Positions 24,757 through 36,965 are shown, numbered from the stretch's first letter. The stretch is DNA of 64,000 nt from Ustulina deusta (GCA_023159155.1 JAJNNX010000016.1:744001-808000), one strand, 5' to 3'. Translations and numbers: made by a program. Notes: a model not told the origin generated them from the letters alone.

Positions 24757-25727
24757 GGGTTCGTCTCCTCTTTCAACCGCTGGCAACGGCCTGCGTTTTG
24801 GCATTTCGCCTTTCTAGCATTCCCTCTCACTTCTCTCTGAACGACCTTGCTCTCAATCTCGTCATCAACACACTCACGACGCTCTCGATCTTTCGATCTA
24901 TTCCTCAGAAATCTCCTTTCGCGGTAACGAGTCGCATCTCCGAATTCATTTCCGCCCTCTAGTTCTTCGTCGCGTTCATGTTTTGACTCGGTCCCGCGTG
25001 ATTAGTAGCGCTTTTTGCGAAAGCTCGCTGGGTGTCCGGGAATGGCTGGCCGGCAAGTTCTATGGCGTGATTGGACTTGTGACCTGACCGCTTCTGGGGT
25101 TTCGCTGTCCACGCTTACATATGATATATGATTTTGTGGCAAGAGGCCAATTGTTGGGGTGAGAGTGCTTCGTGCCCGCCCATAGTTGTCATATCGATAA
25201 TGTCTTGCTTCTGGTTCCGCCCTCGCTATCACTCAGCTATCCATACTCTTCGATGATGTTTCGTCTGGTCCTGTTCGCGCCAGCTAACGAACGAACATCA
25301 AGCACTTTGTCAAAGCTCGTCCGGTTTACTCACCCCGGCCTTCGAGCCTGCTACTGACTTCGCTTTCCTGTCCGAGTACTTGCTTTTCTTGGCACGACTA
25401 CCTGTCTGTCCTTGTATGAATATTGTCAAAGTTCACTATCGGACTCCCGTTTCTCCTCTCTTCGAATCCGAACGAAGACTTCTCGATATACACTCTGAGA
25501 AGGCACCCTAGAGACTGATCATAGGTAAGTCGTACCGAAAGTCCAATCCTTCCTTGTGCTGAGCTGACCAAAGTGTTGCAGCCAATTGTTGAAGATGGCT
25601 ACTATTCGTTAGCCGTTCGAGACTGAAGATATCCCAAATCGTTGCACAACTTCATCATATCAAGCACACAGACGGACCTGCGATTCTACAAACACGTGCT
25701 CTTTTTGAAGTCGAACTTCAACAAACA

Positions 25728-25911
25728 AACCCCAAAAAAACCTCAAAAAAAAACCTCACAAAAAAAAAACCACCAACACCAACACCACCAACACCAACAC
25801 CACCAACACCAACACCACCACCAAAAAAAAAACCCTCACAAAAAAAACCACCAACACCATCACCAGCATCACCATCACCACCACCACCAAAAAAAAAAAA
25901 AAAAAAAGCAG
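25728..25911. repeat. A-rich and CAC/CAA simple-sequence tract
   Basis: Alternating A runs (up to 19 A at about 25889-25907) and ACCACCAACACC-type words. One frame reads as His/Gln/Lys only, which is a by-product of the simple sequence and not evidence of a gene. Confidence 0.9.
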
Positions 25912-27220
25912 CTAGCATGACGGCATGATTTCGGATACAACAACCATACCAATCCATGCATAATTCCAACGATGAACTCCTGCTAGACCTGCTTCAATGA
26001 AAGCCGCCGAAGAGATGGCGCAAGGTAATGAATCTTCTGCTTGAAGTTCAACCAACCAAGCGGCCAAATCACCACTCCTCAAATCATCCCTGAGCAATCA
26101 GCCAAACCCCCACCCCCCAATCTAAATCAACCACACCACTCCGATCCGTAACAACAACAAGGGGCTGGATCGACCCTTATTACTCGACTGACGAGGCCAG
26201 AACAACAAAAGAAAGCGCCGCGCCGAGAAAAAAAAAACGACTTCAACGAGCCGTCCAAAAGAAGATGGACACGGCTCTCGTTCACCGCCATAGTTCGCCG
26301 AACGTCCGGACCGCCCCGATTCATGTAGACCACCACCGATAAGCTATCAGTCGCCAGAGTGGCTAGAGGTACCGATAGTGTTTGAGACGGGTCTCCACGT
26401 CGCTACTTCGCTCCCCGTTAGGGGAAAGCCGCTCTGGTGACAACCCAGAAAAACCACCGACCGCAGTTTGCTCGTTTACGCGGCTCACGAAAGTCGTATT
26501 GCAGCAATATTCCACCATAAGTCGCGCTCACCTGGGCTTGCGCCTGCGGTCATTCCCAGAAAAACCGCCGTATCAAAAGCAGACCTGGATTCGCCAGCCG
26601 AAATGCTTGAGATTCGTCTCGCTCGGCACGCTGGAGTCCTAACTTGTTCCCTGTGTGGCAGATAGCTTGTGGTGGTTTTCGGAAGAGGGGCGGCCTGGAT
26701 GCGAGGAGAACGCGAACGAGGGCCTCGCGGAGGGCCTGCTTGGTCCTTTTGCTGGCTCGTTTATTCTCTCGGTAGGCGGCGTCTGAGGCCTCGGAAGTCG
26801 GGTAAGTTTGTGTGGGGGTTTGGCTAACTGTGCTCAGGAGCGCCGTCTTCACCAGACCTTCGCGGCGTGGTCTAATGCAGGTATCTGACGGCAAAAGATG
26901 ACCACCCTTTGTCACTCGAAAATGCACGATATCGGTTACCATTGAGATTCGCATTCGCCCATGGCCCTGCTTGGGCCCTCGGCAATCGTCTCAGCACTGA
27001 CCTACAATCGTCGCAATCTTCGGGTAGTCGTAGCTGCTCGGCTATCTCGAAAGCCTCCGGCCTATCCACCCATCCCGTAATTACAGACGGATAATAGGTG
27101 AGTGCACATCCGCATATACTCGTACCATTCGTCTATTCGTTGCTAACTCGCTCTTGGCAGAAGTAACCGCAGGCTCCGGTTATGTCGTCTTGAGAAAGCA
27201 CAAATAACAATTCCATCATT

Positions 27221-27556
27221 ATCTAAGAATAAACAAGAAGGGAAGGATGTTAAATGAGCACATGCCTGAACACCAGTATTCCTATCCGCCACCACCTGAT
27301 AAAGGAAAGGAAGCAACGAACATCACGCCCAACCCTATTATCACTAAGAATAAACAAGAAGGGAGGGAAACAACGAACATCACGCCCAACCTTGTTGGCT
27401 GCTATAACAATCTATTATTATTACTCAAGAACAAACAAGAAGGAAAGGAAGCAACGAACATTACGCCCAACCCTATTATCACCTAAGGATAAACAAGAAG
27501 GGAGGGAAACAACGGACATAACATCCAACCCTGTTGGCTGCTATTTCGCGGGATAA
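27221..27556. repeat. Higher-order tandem repeat, about 139-bp period
   Basis: Two alternating sub-units. Type A: GGAAAGGAAGCAACGAACAT and onward to CCCTATTATCACC, at about 27306-27344 and 27442-27483. Type B: TAAGAATAAACAAGAAGGGA and onward to TTGGCTGCTAT, at about 27345-27404 and 27484-27543. A+B repeats twice with a period of about 139 bp, and a partial B-like copy precedes at 27221-27246. Confidence 0.8.
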
Positions 27557-28126
27557 AAACAGGAAAGGCGGGTGATACCACTGTTGAAGTAGCAAGTGGA
27601 TATTGATGTTGTAGGCGAGGTGGAGTAATTGGCATGGAAACCCACCGGGAGAGGTGCCAGGTATTCCACTTATACACTGTCCCTTGTACCTTCCCACCCT
27701 ACATTCTACAACTCGGGTGTCTGTCGGTCTCGCCTCGCCTAGGCTTGAGCATTGGAAGAGGGCCAGTTGTATAACTTCTAGACCTACCCGACCACGACTT
27801 TGGTAAAATAGAGGAGCGAAGTTTGGTTGAGTCCGGTAGCGAGAAGAGCCTAATGGCCCCGCTAGTATGTCTACAGATGGCCTCGCTTACGCGATGCATG
27901 AATGAGCCATTCGGTTCTTGAATGAATTGAATTACTAATGGCTATGTTGCTCTAACTCTCTGTCTTATATTCTGTGCGATATGTGTATGCATGTAAAATC
28001 TACAAACACGTAAACGCTGCATCCTTTATCCCTTACATGGAGGATTTCGCGTAATGAATAATATGATCCGTTGCTATATAGGCATCTAGGATATTTCCAA
28101 TACCGCCGCCTAGACAAGGCCACTGC

Positions 28127-29734
28127 CTATCTCGGCTTAACCTTAGTCCAACCATTGGTGCTCTTCTCACCCTTTTCACGATCCTTGCCGCTGGAGACTG
28201 GACTGAGAATGGCTGGAGGATTGTCGCTATTTCCACCACTTTTAACGGTGTTAACGCTCATGTAACTCTCGAAGCCGAACCGGGCCCCCCGCTCGCCGAT
28301 TTTGGGCTTTGGTCTAGCCCCGCCGACCAAAACTCCGTCGTCGCCATCATCTGGGGCCCAGGCGTCATCTTCGAGAACCTCCCATTCCGGAATAGGGTTC
28401 TCGTGGTTGAGTTTGGCTTTCAGCTTATCCATGAGCTTGATTGGATTTGGTAGCTTGAAGTTTCGCGTTAGTTCGTTGCCAGTAGCGCCGCCCAGGAAGG
28501 TGTGCCCGCTACCATGAGAATAGAGTCCCATCCGAGGCGCGGCTTTACCGAGTTCGGTAGGCTCATTGCCCTCGTTGGCCACACCTTGGTTCCCGACGTC
28601 GTCGGCTATCTGCTGTGGATTGCGCTGGAGAGATGAGTTGATGAGGAGGTTGTACATATTTCGGCCAATACCGGCAAACGTGTCAAAGTGGCTGTTGTTA
28701 TCACCCACTGGAACACCTTGCGTCCGGCACAGCCAAACGATGTCATAAGCGAGGAGACAGACAGCTTCAAGAAAAGCATTATAAGTCGCTGGATCTTCCT
28801 TGGCGAGTGTTGTAAGGGGCTTGTCGATGAACAGTGGCCGTGGGAAAGGAACGTTCGCGAACTGTCGATCCCGTGGATCTGGGGGTATGGGCGATGAACC
28901 GGGGAAAGCTACTTCGCCGTGTTGATACGAAGAGCTTAGGGAGAATATGGTCGGCCGGGGATAATCATTATGGGGTAATGTAATCTCTGCCGGAAGACGA
29001 ATAGATAGGTAATGCGAAGCGAGGAACAGTAGATGAGTGATGTGACTTAGAGACGCCGATATAAGCTCTGGCTGGACACCTTCTAGACAGTTAGCGTTGC
29101 TTATGTAAGAGTCCAGGGAGAATGCGGTACTGTTCATGTTCTGGAGATCGATAATATCAACCCCTCCAATTTTATACTCGAACCGCACCGGGTTCCCACG
29201 TCGAACACGTTGTAGCCTGTAGAGCTTGGCTACTTCCATGCAGAGGGCAGCCTTGTACTGGGTCATGGCCTCGTATTCCCTGTCCCAGGTGTATTTCTTC
29301 ATCTTGATGGCCTTTCTGGTTTCATCCATCTCCCTGTTCCGGCGCGTAGGCACCCCTTGAGACGCGGAAGAAAGGCCGGCTTTTCTGCGCGCGATTGAGG
29401 CTCGTCTCTCTTCGATCTCTTTCTTGGCCGCAGCAACTTCGTCGCGCAATCTGTCGGCCGATGCAATTATGCGCTCGGTCCGTTCTCTTATCTTGTATTC
29501 CTCCGAAGCGCAACCCTCGACGTAGGCCCGCGAAGGCCGGTACGGCGCAGGAGACGCAGAGCTGGCATCGTTATCGGACAAGATCCTGTTCACCTGGGAT
29601 TCAATGGCTTCCGTTTCCATGAGGATCCTGGCATTCGCGATGCGTCCTTCGTATAGTTCATTTCTAGCATCGACAGCGCAGAGAAAGGGCAGGCGCTTCG
29701 GGTGGTGTGCTCGTTCGCAGATATCGCAATTCAT
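28127..29734 (-). CDS. atg14: Autophagy protein Atg14 (PI3-kinase complex I subunit)
   Basis: Single exon, 1608 nt, 535 aa. Atg14 directs the Vps34-Vps15-Atg6 lipid kinase to the autophagosome assembly site. The start at 29734 was chosen because the product then opens with the Cys motif MNCDICERAHHPKRLPFLC, typical of fungal Atg14; upstream codons in the same frame do not look like protein. A coiled coil follows (about residues 40-150, with RLRDEVAAAKKEIEERRAS), then the UVRAG/Atg14-type domain with YKIGGVDIIDLQNMNS, SHITHLLFLASHYLSIRLP and FLEAVCLLAYDIVWLCRTQG. The tail is disordered. The alternative is the paralogue Vps38/UVRAG, but the N-terminal Cys motif favours Atg14. It is divergent from the gene at 30674. 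Confidence 0.85.
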   Translation of the reverse strand: MNCDICERAHHPKRLPFLCAVDARNELYEGRIANARILMETEAIESQVNRILSDNDASSASPAPYRPSRAYVEGCASEEYKIRERTERIIASADRLRDEVAAAKKEIEERRASIARRKAGLSSASQGVPTRRNREMDETRKAIKMKKYTWDREYEAMTQYKAALCMEVAKLYRLQRVRRGNPVRFEYKIGGVDIIDLQNMNSTAFSLDSYISNANCLEGVQPELISASLSHITHLLFLASHYLSIRLPAEITLPHNDYPRPTIFSLSSSYQHGEVAFPGSSPIPPDPRDRQFANVPFPRPLFIDKPLTTLAKEDPATYNAFLEAVCLLAYDIVWLCRTQGVPVGDNNSHFDTFAGIGRNMYNLLINSSLQRNPQQIADDVGNQGVANEGNEPTELGKAAPRMGLYSHGSGHTFLGGATGNELTRNFKLPNPIKLMDKLKAKLNHENPIPEWEVLEDDAWAPDDGDDGVLVGGARPKPKIGERGARFGFESYMSVNTVKSGGNSDNPPAILSPVSSGKDREKGEKSTNGWTKVKPR

Positions 29735-30673
29735 GGTGAGTAGTCGGGAGGGAGTCGGTAGGCAGCGATGCCGGCTGGAGGATGGAGCTAGAGCAAAGGA
29801 TGATCTATCTCGGGAGGGCAGCCCGCTTCCTTGATGGCAGTATGTGGCGAGTACTGAGAGCGAATGGTAAGCTGCATATCTACTGAAGACCAGGGCCAGG
29901 AACTCGTGATACACTGCCGGCCTGAGGCGTTGTTGAAAGGTACGGGTATAATGAGATTGTATGGCACGAGGCGCGAAACACGAGCACAAAGCGGAATTGT
30001 TCGAGATGCGACGAGAAGGAGACCACAGTCACAGGCAGACAGCCAGGGTTCGTCTTGTGACGTTAGAATGTGGGTCCCACCGTAGGATAACGGGCGGGGA
30101 CTAAGCTACATGCGGTATGGTGTAGTGCCCGTAGGGCGCAGGACGACCTCCCAGCGCCGAGTAGTATCTATATCTACCTAGGTACCTACTTACCTAGTGC
30201 ACACTATACTCAGTACCTACATCATGTAGGTTAGCGTGGTTCCAAGCAGACCCAAGCTCAGCTCGTCGAACCCATTTCCCACTGTGTAACTGTGAGGTAC
30301 CTGCTCGTCGGCTGTATCCGCGCCATGCTGGGCTTTATCGAACCCATCGGATCGCCTTTGGGCTGCTACAGTATGCTACATACACCACTTTCTATTCTAT
30401 TATTCCTCTTATGCTAGCTCGTATGGACAGTGGTTTCTTTCAATTGACCTTGTCCGGGTTCTCTCATTTCATTAGTCAATTCATTCCCCAAGTTTAAGTC
30501 AGCTCGTGTTGTACTGGTCGCAGCAGAGTACTCAACTCACAGTGTATTGTGCATTCACCGGCCAGCTCGACTACACTACGACGTTCTATCCGGGGCTACC
30601 ATCAAAGGCATTCGGCTCGTCTCTTCAACAATCAATCAATTAATCAGCGTAAAGGCAACTAGAATCGTCCGGG
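29735..30673. promoter_or_regulatory. Divergent promoter region atg14 / coiled-coil gene
   Basis: 939 bp between divergent starts, containing a TAGGTACCTACTTACCTAG-type cluster at about 30175-30235. In-frame sequence upstream of the atg14 start is open to 29989 but not protein-like. Confidence 0.5.
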
Positions 30674-31467
30674 ATGTCTACAACACCTAGGCCTCGATCC
30701 CCCGCCCAAATGCCTCACACCCCAGAACGCGCCGTGATGGACCAGTCCATGATGGTTGAGCCGCCCAGTGAGCTGGAACAAACCACACAAACACCCCAAG
30801 ACACCACTGTCAGGCTGAACCCCCCTGCGGCGCTAGACTCGCCTTCTCGCACCCAGGTTTTGAAAGGCGAGGAAATCACGAATGGAGGACACGCCAGAGG
30901 CTATCAGCAACACCACCGCCGAGCCCAGACCCCTGAAACACAGAAGCGTCGAAGTGACAGATCTGAAATGACTAGCCCAGGCCATCTCGCGCCCTTCGAC
31001 TGGGAAGACTTTAATGACCGGTATGAAAAGGCTCTTCAAGAAGCCGACGATAAAGAGAGACAGATGCTCGAGGAGTTTGGGCAATTGGTCAAGGTGCGCA
31101 TGCCCACCTATCTTTGTATCGGCAAGCCATATTACTAATTTTCCTGCTAGTACTTCAACGTCTGGGCTTCTGCGTCATCGACCCATGACAATGAGAGGGC
31201 GGTGAAAAGGTCAGCCTGGGTTCCTTGTTATATATATATACATGTTCAAAGATTCACTCTAACACACAAGATGTTCTATAGGCTACAGACACGTGAGCGA
31301 TATGTCAGCCTCTCCGAACAATCACTATCACAGAAGAAACAACACCGTAAGTCCCTCCCAATTGTGCCAAGCAAAATAAGGAGAAAGCCTGGCTTATTGT
31401 GTTGTGGTTAGTTGCCGAGGTTGTAAAAGCCTTTCAAAGCGCGTTGGCCCTCCTGAGTGCAACATGA
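30674..31467 (+). CDS. Conserved-looking small coiled-coil protein, function unknown
   Basis: Exons 30674-31093, 31151-31209, 31282-31346 and 31412-31467 join to 600 nt (199 aa). The N-terminal 100 residues are Pro/Thr/Gln-rich and disordered. The C-terminal half is helical: FDWEDFNDRYEKALQEADDK, then LEEFGQLVKYFNVWASAS, NERAVKRLQTRERYV and VVKAFQSALALLS. Every intron falls inside this helical block and keeps the frame, and the protein-like pattern continues across each junction, which supports the model. I recognise a general fungal hypothetical-protein style but no named family. A role as an adaptor is only a guess. Confidence 0.7.
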
Positions 31468-32004
31468 ACGGTCGGATCAGTTAGTGTTGTTCCAAGCTGG
31501 GATTTCCTGGCTGTTGCTCGTAGGTCGGATTGATGCAGAAAGGCTATAGTCGTGGTATGTCTGTGTTTATGGTTTCGTTTGGTGCGTCATATTTATGAGT
31601 GAGGCTGTTCTGCCCGGATTTCGTGGGGTTACCTGGTGATGAAGATGAGAACATGACTTACGATTGCCTATGAATTATGAACCTGTGTGTACCTACATAC
31701 GAAGATATAAGGGATGTCTGAAATTATACTGTTCTTCATTTGATTCATTTTTCTCCTCGAGAGAGAGTCCCATATTGCTACCTCAACTGTTGAACCAGTC
31801 TGCCATTGTTGGAATCATCCTGTATGCTCTATAGAAATGTGGGGCCACGCGTCGCGTTCGTAAATGGACCTAACTGCTTACTTAGTACTTAACCCAGTTG
31901 CCAGGTCCACTCAAGCTCCCTTCCTCTTGTGGTACCTAGACTAGGGATCTTTTCACCCATTCCATCCGCCTTCCACTACAGAGTGAGTGTCTGAACACTA
32001 CGTG

Positions 32005-32765
32005 ATGTCTGCCCTGGATGCCCCCGTATCATTTGCAGGGCCGGAAGTATCTCAGGTACGTCTAGTTAGAATCTTTTCTTCTTTATTCTCTTGGCCCATG
32101 TTCCAGCGTTGCGGCCACTAACAGCTTGCAAGGCAGACATCGAGTCATTTCATGCGACGCATTTCTCTCATGATGCCCTCGCTCTCTTCGAATCCCAGTT
32201 CCTGCGGCCGGTCCTCGTGCATAACGACAATACCGACTACTATTACTACGAAGGAGAAGAGGAAGATGATGGGCTGGGATACTACCCTGACGGGGTGAAA
32301 CGCACGCTGACCGACGAACAAATCGCAATCTTCCGTCACTCCGAACTGGAAGCACTACGTCGCACTGAGAGGCAGGTTTCAAAGCAGGACGCAGCACGCA
32401 ATTTGGAGTCCACCATCGACCCTACTAGCGGCGAGGCTGTGCATACGCCCAGAGAAAATGGGGGTTCCCTCACGAACTCTGACGCTATGGATGATGCTGC
32501 TGAAGGTAGTGAGGACGGCGAGATCGAAACAGAGAAACAAGTCCTGACTAAAGCTGAGACGAGACGTCAAAAAAAGTTACGATCTCGGCAGAGAAGAAAG
32601 GAAAACCACAAGTTCCAGCCGGAAAAGAAGCCAGATCTGCGCAAGAGGACATGGGATGTTGTTGAAGCCGGTATGGACAGCTTGCATTACGATGACCTCG
32701 GGATGTCACAAGATCATAGCTCGGCATCAACTACACAACGGAAGCAGATTTCCTACGACGATTGA
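32005..32765 (+). CDS. DUF3807-like fungal protein
   Basis: Exons 32005-32055 and 32133-32765 give 684 nt (227 aa). After a short start (MSALDAPVSF) the conserved-looking block is ADIESFHATHFSHDALALFE followed by SQFLRP. Then come a Tyr/Glu-rich patch, a LTDEQIAIFRHSELEAL helix, and a basic C-terminus with TRRQKKLRSRQRRKENHKF, likely a nuclear or nucleolar signal. Weak point: frame demands the acceptor AAG at 32132, 11 bases after a CTAAC branch site, although a CAG lies four bases further on; using CAG would break the frame with the ATG at 32005. The start exon is therefore tentative; the main exon is solid. Function unknown. Confidence 0.6.
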
Positions 32766-33924
32766 GTGCCGTCTGCGTGGGAACGTGTGTTTATCGCGTG
32801 AAGCCTTTCCTACTAGTCAGCTCCACGGACACAAAGTAGCCATAGGATTTAGGTCAGTCTCTCTCTTTTGCTTTTATGTCTGCTCACATGATGAAAATCT
32901 TCGTATCGTCATCCTTAGGCGGAAGTCAGTAGAACTCGCCTGATGTTGGCCTAGCCAACTGATTTCGGGTTCGGGAACTGGCGCATGTCGAAAGATTAAT
33001 CTTCTCTCTGAAAGTGGCATTGTTTCTACGTGTATTTGGTGTCTGCAACGAAGTATCAAAGCTAATGCACAACAGATTCGCAGCACGGCCGAGCAGTATT
33101 CGTGGTTGTAACCGATTGATGCCGAATAGCTGTGAAGCTATGCCTTAACAAGCTTTACAATAATATGCCCTCTAGAAACACGATGCTGGTCTTGGGCCTG
33201 GCCTCTGGATCATATGCTAAGACTTGACGGTGAGATTTGGGGGGGCCTTTAGGGGCCTGGTCAATGTTCATGTGTTGGATGGGGAACCAGGTTGGAATGA
33301 GGAGAATACTAGGCAGTAAACCCATCTATCCTTGATGAGATCAGCTCGCAAAGCAGCCATGAGAGTACGATTTGTGCACAGGTAGTATATACAAGTTCAA
33401 TCTAGCACATAGCATCAGTGTCTGGTGCGCCAATCTGACGAGAAACAATCCTCCTTTGTAACTGTTCATACACTCGAGTCCCTGTGAGTACTGTGCGTAC
33501 GCGAAAATACCTTTACTGTGGCTGTATGTAGGTACCTAGCACTTAGGTACTTAATGGTGGAGTCTGGGGGTTGCCGGAGATTTGCCGGGTCCTGCCTACC
33601 CCGCTGGTACCGCCTGGTTGCAGAGTCGGGCGAACAAGGCCAATTCCAGACAGCCCAGGCCTTTCTCCATCGTGCTTCAATCCTGTCCCACCGAGGTTTG
33701 CAACACCAACCCGTCAACGGCGCCCATTCGGGCAGTCCAACATCGCATACCTGTATTTTAATCCCGGACAGCTTCGCAAGCTTCACAAGCTTCCCTGCAC
33801 GCCAGTGGACCCAGTCTATTCATTTTCGGACCGGCTTCCACCAGCTTCGCATCCTCGTCTTCCCCACAATCCCAGCCAGCCTTGTCCCAGTTGCGTCGAT
33901 ACAACCCCAGGGGGATCAGCCATC
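32766..33924. other. Intergenic region upstream of CK2 alpha
   Basis: 1.16 kb. Its last 300 bases are C-rich and open in one frame but lie upstream of the conserved start, so they are probably a 5' UTR. A TAGGTACCTAGCACTTAGG-type motif lies near 33530. Confidence 0.45.
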
Positions 33925-35490
33925 ATGGCGCGGGTCTACGCCGACGTCAACCAGAACATGCCCAGGAGCTACTGGGACTATGATTCTGTCAACATCAGTG
34001 AGTGCAGCCCATGCTCTGCCACCTTGCCCCCCGACGAAGCCCGGCCTTCGATGTCCTGCCTTGGAGGCCCCTTGCCCGCTCAGCAGTGCCCTGTCTACCG
34101 CCTGCCCAGGCAGTCGAGTCGTGCTGACCGGTGTATGCATACAGGCTGGGGAGTCTTGGAGAACTACGAAGTCGTACGAAAGATCGGTACGTCGCGACGA
34201 CGAATCCCGCCGTCGATCGGCCTGTGACATTGACCTATTTTGCTTATGATTTAGGCCGTGGCAAATACTCCGAGGTTTTCGAGGGGATCAACATCGTTAA
34301 CTATCAAAAATGCGTCATCAAGGTGCTCAAGCCTGTCAAGAAAAAGAAGATTAAGCGAGAGATCAAGATCCTGCAGAATCTGTCAGGTGGTCCCAACATT
34401 GTTGCCTTGTTAGATGTTGTCAGGGACAGCCAGGTATGTCCTTTCCCTGCCCTAGCCTGTCTGAAGTCGCACAGGACGCTGGCATACGAAGTTCATGTGG
34501 GACGAGAGCGCTGATATTCCATATTGCAGAGCAAGACTCCTTCTCTGATTTTCGAGTACGTCAATAATACCGACTTCAGGAGCCTCTACCCCAAGTTCAA
34601 CGACATCGATGTTCGATACTACATCTACGAGCTGCTCAAGGGGTTGGACTATTGTCATAGCAAGGGCATCATGCACAGAGACGTTAAACCTCACAACGTT
34701 ATGATCGACCATGAGAATAGAAAGGTATAGCCTGTAAAGGCTCCAGTACAAGCCCAAATGCTAACCCTATAATAGTTACGTCTCATTGATTGGGGTCTGG
34801 CTGAATTCTACCACCCGGGAACCGAGTACAATGTGCGCGTAAGTCGTCATTACGTGTTTTTGCTTTTGTTTCCAAGAACCATGAGCCCCCTAGTTTTTGG
34901 AGTAGAGCGCGATATTTGGATTTTCCATCGCTATCGATTGTCATCAGAGATCATTGGCTTATGGCGGATTAGGTTGCCTCCCGATACTTTAAGGGACCGG
35001 AATTGTTAGTGGATTTCCAAGAATATGACTACAGTCTAGATATGTGGAGTCTGGGCGCCATGTTTGCATCCATGATTTTCAGAAAGGAGCCTTTTTTCCA
35101 TGGGAACAGCAACTCGGACCAGCTCGTCAAGATTGCCAAGGTCCTTGGTACCGATGATCTATTCGACTACTTGGACAAGTACGAGATTGAGCTTGATCCC
35201 CAATATGATGAAATCCTGGGTCGCTTCCAGAAGAAACCTTGGCATAGCTTCGTGAATTCCGAGAACCAACGATTCGTTAGTAACGAGGCAATTGACTTTC
35301 TCGACAAGCTATTGAGATATGATCATCAGGTTTGACTTTCTATGGTACGAATGCTCTTCTACTGCTAACAGTCGCTCAGGAACGTCTTACCGCCAAGGAA
35401 GCCATGGCACACCCATACTTTGCACCTATTCGGGACGAGGCAACCCTCAAGCAGTATCTGAATGGTGCAACTGTGAGCTCGGAGACCTGA
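33925..35490 (+). CDS. cka1: Casein kinase 2, catalytic alpha subunit
   Basis: Constitutive Ser/Thr kinase for acidic sites, forming a tetramer with CK2 beta. Exons 33925-33997, 34145-34186, 34255-34433, 34530-34724, 34776-34838, 34973-35329 and 35380-35490 give 1020 nt (339 aa), the usual length. Signatures: [18 protein letters not shown], Gly-rich loop [11 protein letters not shown], the basic [13 protein letters not shown] cluster used for acidic substrates (about residue 64 on), HRDVKPHN at 147-154 with catalytic D149, DWG at 168-170 in place of DFG (a CK2 trait), and [21 protein letters not shown]. All six introns are phase-consistent. Identity is beyond doubt. Confidence 0.96.
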
Positions 35491-36938
35491 GAGGGTATGG
35501 TAAGCCACGTCCCAATCCTGGAACACTAGGCTACCTTATCAGCTACGTTTTCCCCGCTTGAGATGTACACTCATCTACACACGAATGATCAACCAACCGA
35601 CGTCGTATTACCTACGAAACGCCTACATCTTCGCCCGCAGGTTGTGACGCTTAAATTGGCCCACCGGTCAATCGAGATCATTTTCATGCTAGTTAGTCTT
35701 CTGCCCATGTAGATATCTACTGCGACATCCCGCACTGCCTGTACCGGGATCGTTGATCAAACTGTCTCGTCCCCATATAGAGAGGACACCGATAGTATAT
35801 AATGCAAAACACTTCGAGCCGCCGAAACAATTGAACCCCCTTTCCACGCTTTTCCTTTGATATATCTCTGGTCAATGGATCAAGGTATCTCTACTTGCCC
35901 CCAACAATATCTATTTGCGAATTGCTCGTTAGTGAATGCCGATTGGATTTGTTTTTAGGCTACTCCCGCTATAGAATCGTTGTTTAGTGGGACACTGCAA
36001 GTGGTCGTCATTGATGGGCTATTTCCTTCTTCCCTTCTTTCTTCTAGCGCTTTCGTGGAAATCATAGGACCTGGCAACATTTATTTTATTCCCTTTTTTC
36101 TAAGTTCAGTTTGCGTAGTGACATCAATGGCATGCGGCGCGGTGGTAGTTCAGAGGTGACGTTGATACGAGCTACGACAACTAACTCTGTAATCTATCAG
36201 TGGAACGACTGGTTTGGGGTCAGTTAGCACCATCCAGAAGAATGATACTACATCGTTGAAAGTCCGAATATTGGTAACAAGTGGGTACATTGAAGCGAAT
36301 GGGAATGTTGAACAAGATTCGAGCGATTTGACATCTTGAACTCCTTTGACAACTTTATGACGTTTACTCCTCACAATAAGTTTTGGTTAAGATGATGGGA
36401 TAAATGCAGAGAGGACTAAATGCTGCCTTTCATGTGTGTTAAAACTCGACTCCCATGAACGGTACTTACGGGCTGGCTCCGCCCCCCTTCCATACTGCGA
36501 GAGGTCATGGGGTCTAGAATAGTCTATCCCAAGCATCTATTTCATGTCATGCCAGAGACGTCAGGGCTGGGCGCTGCATAGCGGTAGCCCATGGTAATGC
36601 TCTTGCTAGGGCGAGAACCTCGAGGCAATTAACTATCCGAAAGATAATGCCATAGCGTTTTTTCTCACGATGCCGAGAATCAATGTACTCTGCTGGCTCC
36701 CAGATAATACAAAGCGCTTGGTTGACCTTTCCCGCTTGGCTCTGCATTGAAGAATCACTGAACATCTCCATATGTTGCTTTCTGCGTAACGCCCACCATC
36801 CCCCAGGCACTGGGAAACAAAATCGGGCGGCTTTATTATTGTAAAAGTTAGTCTCCGCTCTCGTCCTCCTTTCTTCGCGTGATCTAACGCTAACGCGTCG
36901 TGCTTCTAGACGAGAGGGGCTAGTTAGTTTAATACGCT

Positions 36939-36965
36939 TCTTTCTTTCTTTCTTTCTTTCTTGCT
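36939..36965. repeat. (TTTC)n microsatellite
   Basis: About six tandem TTTC units on the + strand, followed by degenerate TTGCTTCCTTGC. Confidence 0.9.

Larger units (their letters stand above)
24757..28126. other. Long stretch without a supported protein gene; possible spliced non-coding transcript
   Basis: 3.4 kb. From 24840 to 25500 the + strand is pyrimidine-rich like a fungal promoter/leader. Two intron-like segments lie on the + strand: 25525-25581 (GTAAGT...GCTGAC...TTGCAG) and 27098-27160 (GTGAGT...GCTAAC...TTGGCAG). Neither joins into a convincing ORF. A five-codon ORF starts at 25594 directly after the first. The features therefore look like a spliced non-coding RNA or a very long 5' leader whose coding part I cannot find. 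Simple sequence and a repeat also lie here. Confidence 0.4.

Noticed and set aside
25461..25475. TTCGAATCC resembling a tRNA B box
   Set aside because: No A box or acceptor stem at the correct distance on either strand.
25642..25920. 92-codon His/Gln/Lys ORF
   Set aside because: It is a direct translation of A-runs and CAC/CAA simple sequence; no non-repetitive protein content.
26550..26954. 134-codon minus ORF
   Set aside because: Composition is not protein-like, no domain, and it lies in the stretch with intron-like signals on the other strand.
27221..27556. CRISPR-like array
   Set aside because: Units are adjacent and differ in length, without spacers, and the genome is eukaryotic.
33518..34249. 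243- and 218-codon plus ORFs before and over CK2 exons 1-2
   Set aside because: They overlap the CK2 start in other frames and include its introns; no protein homology seen.
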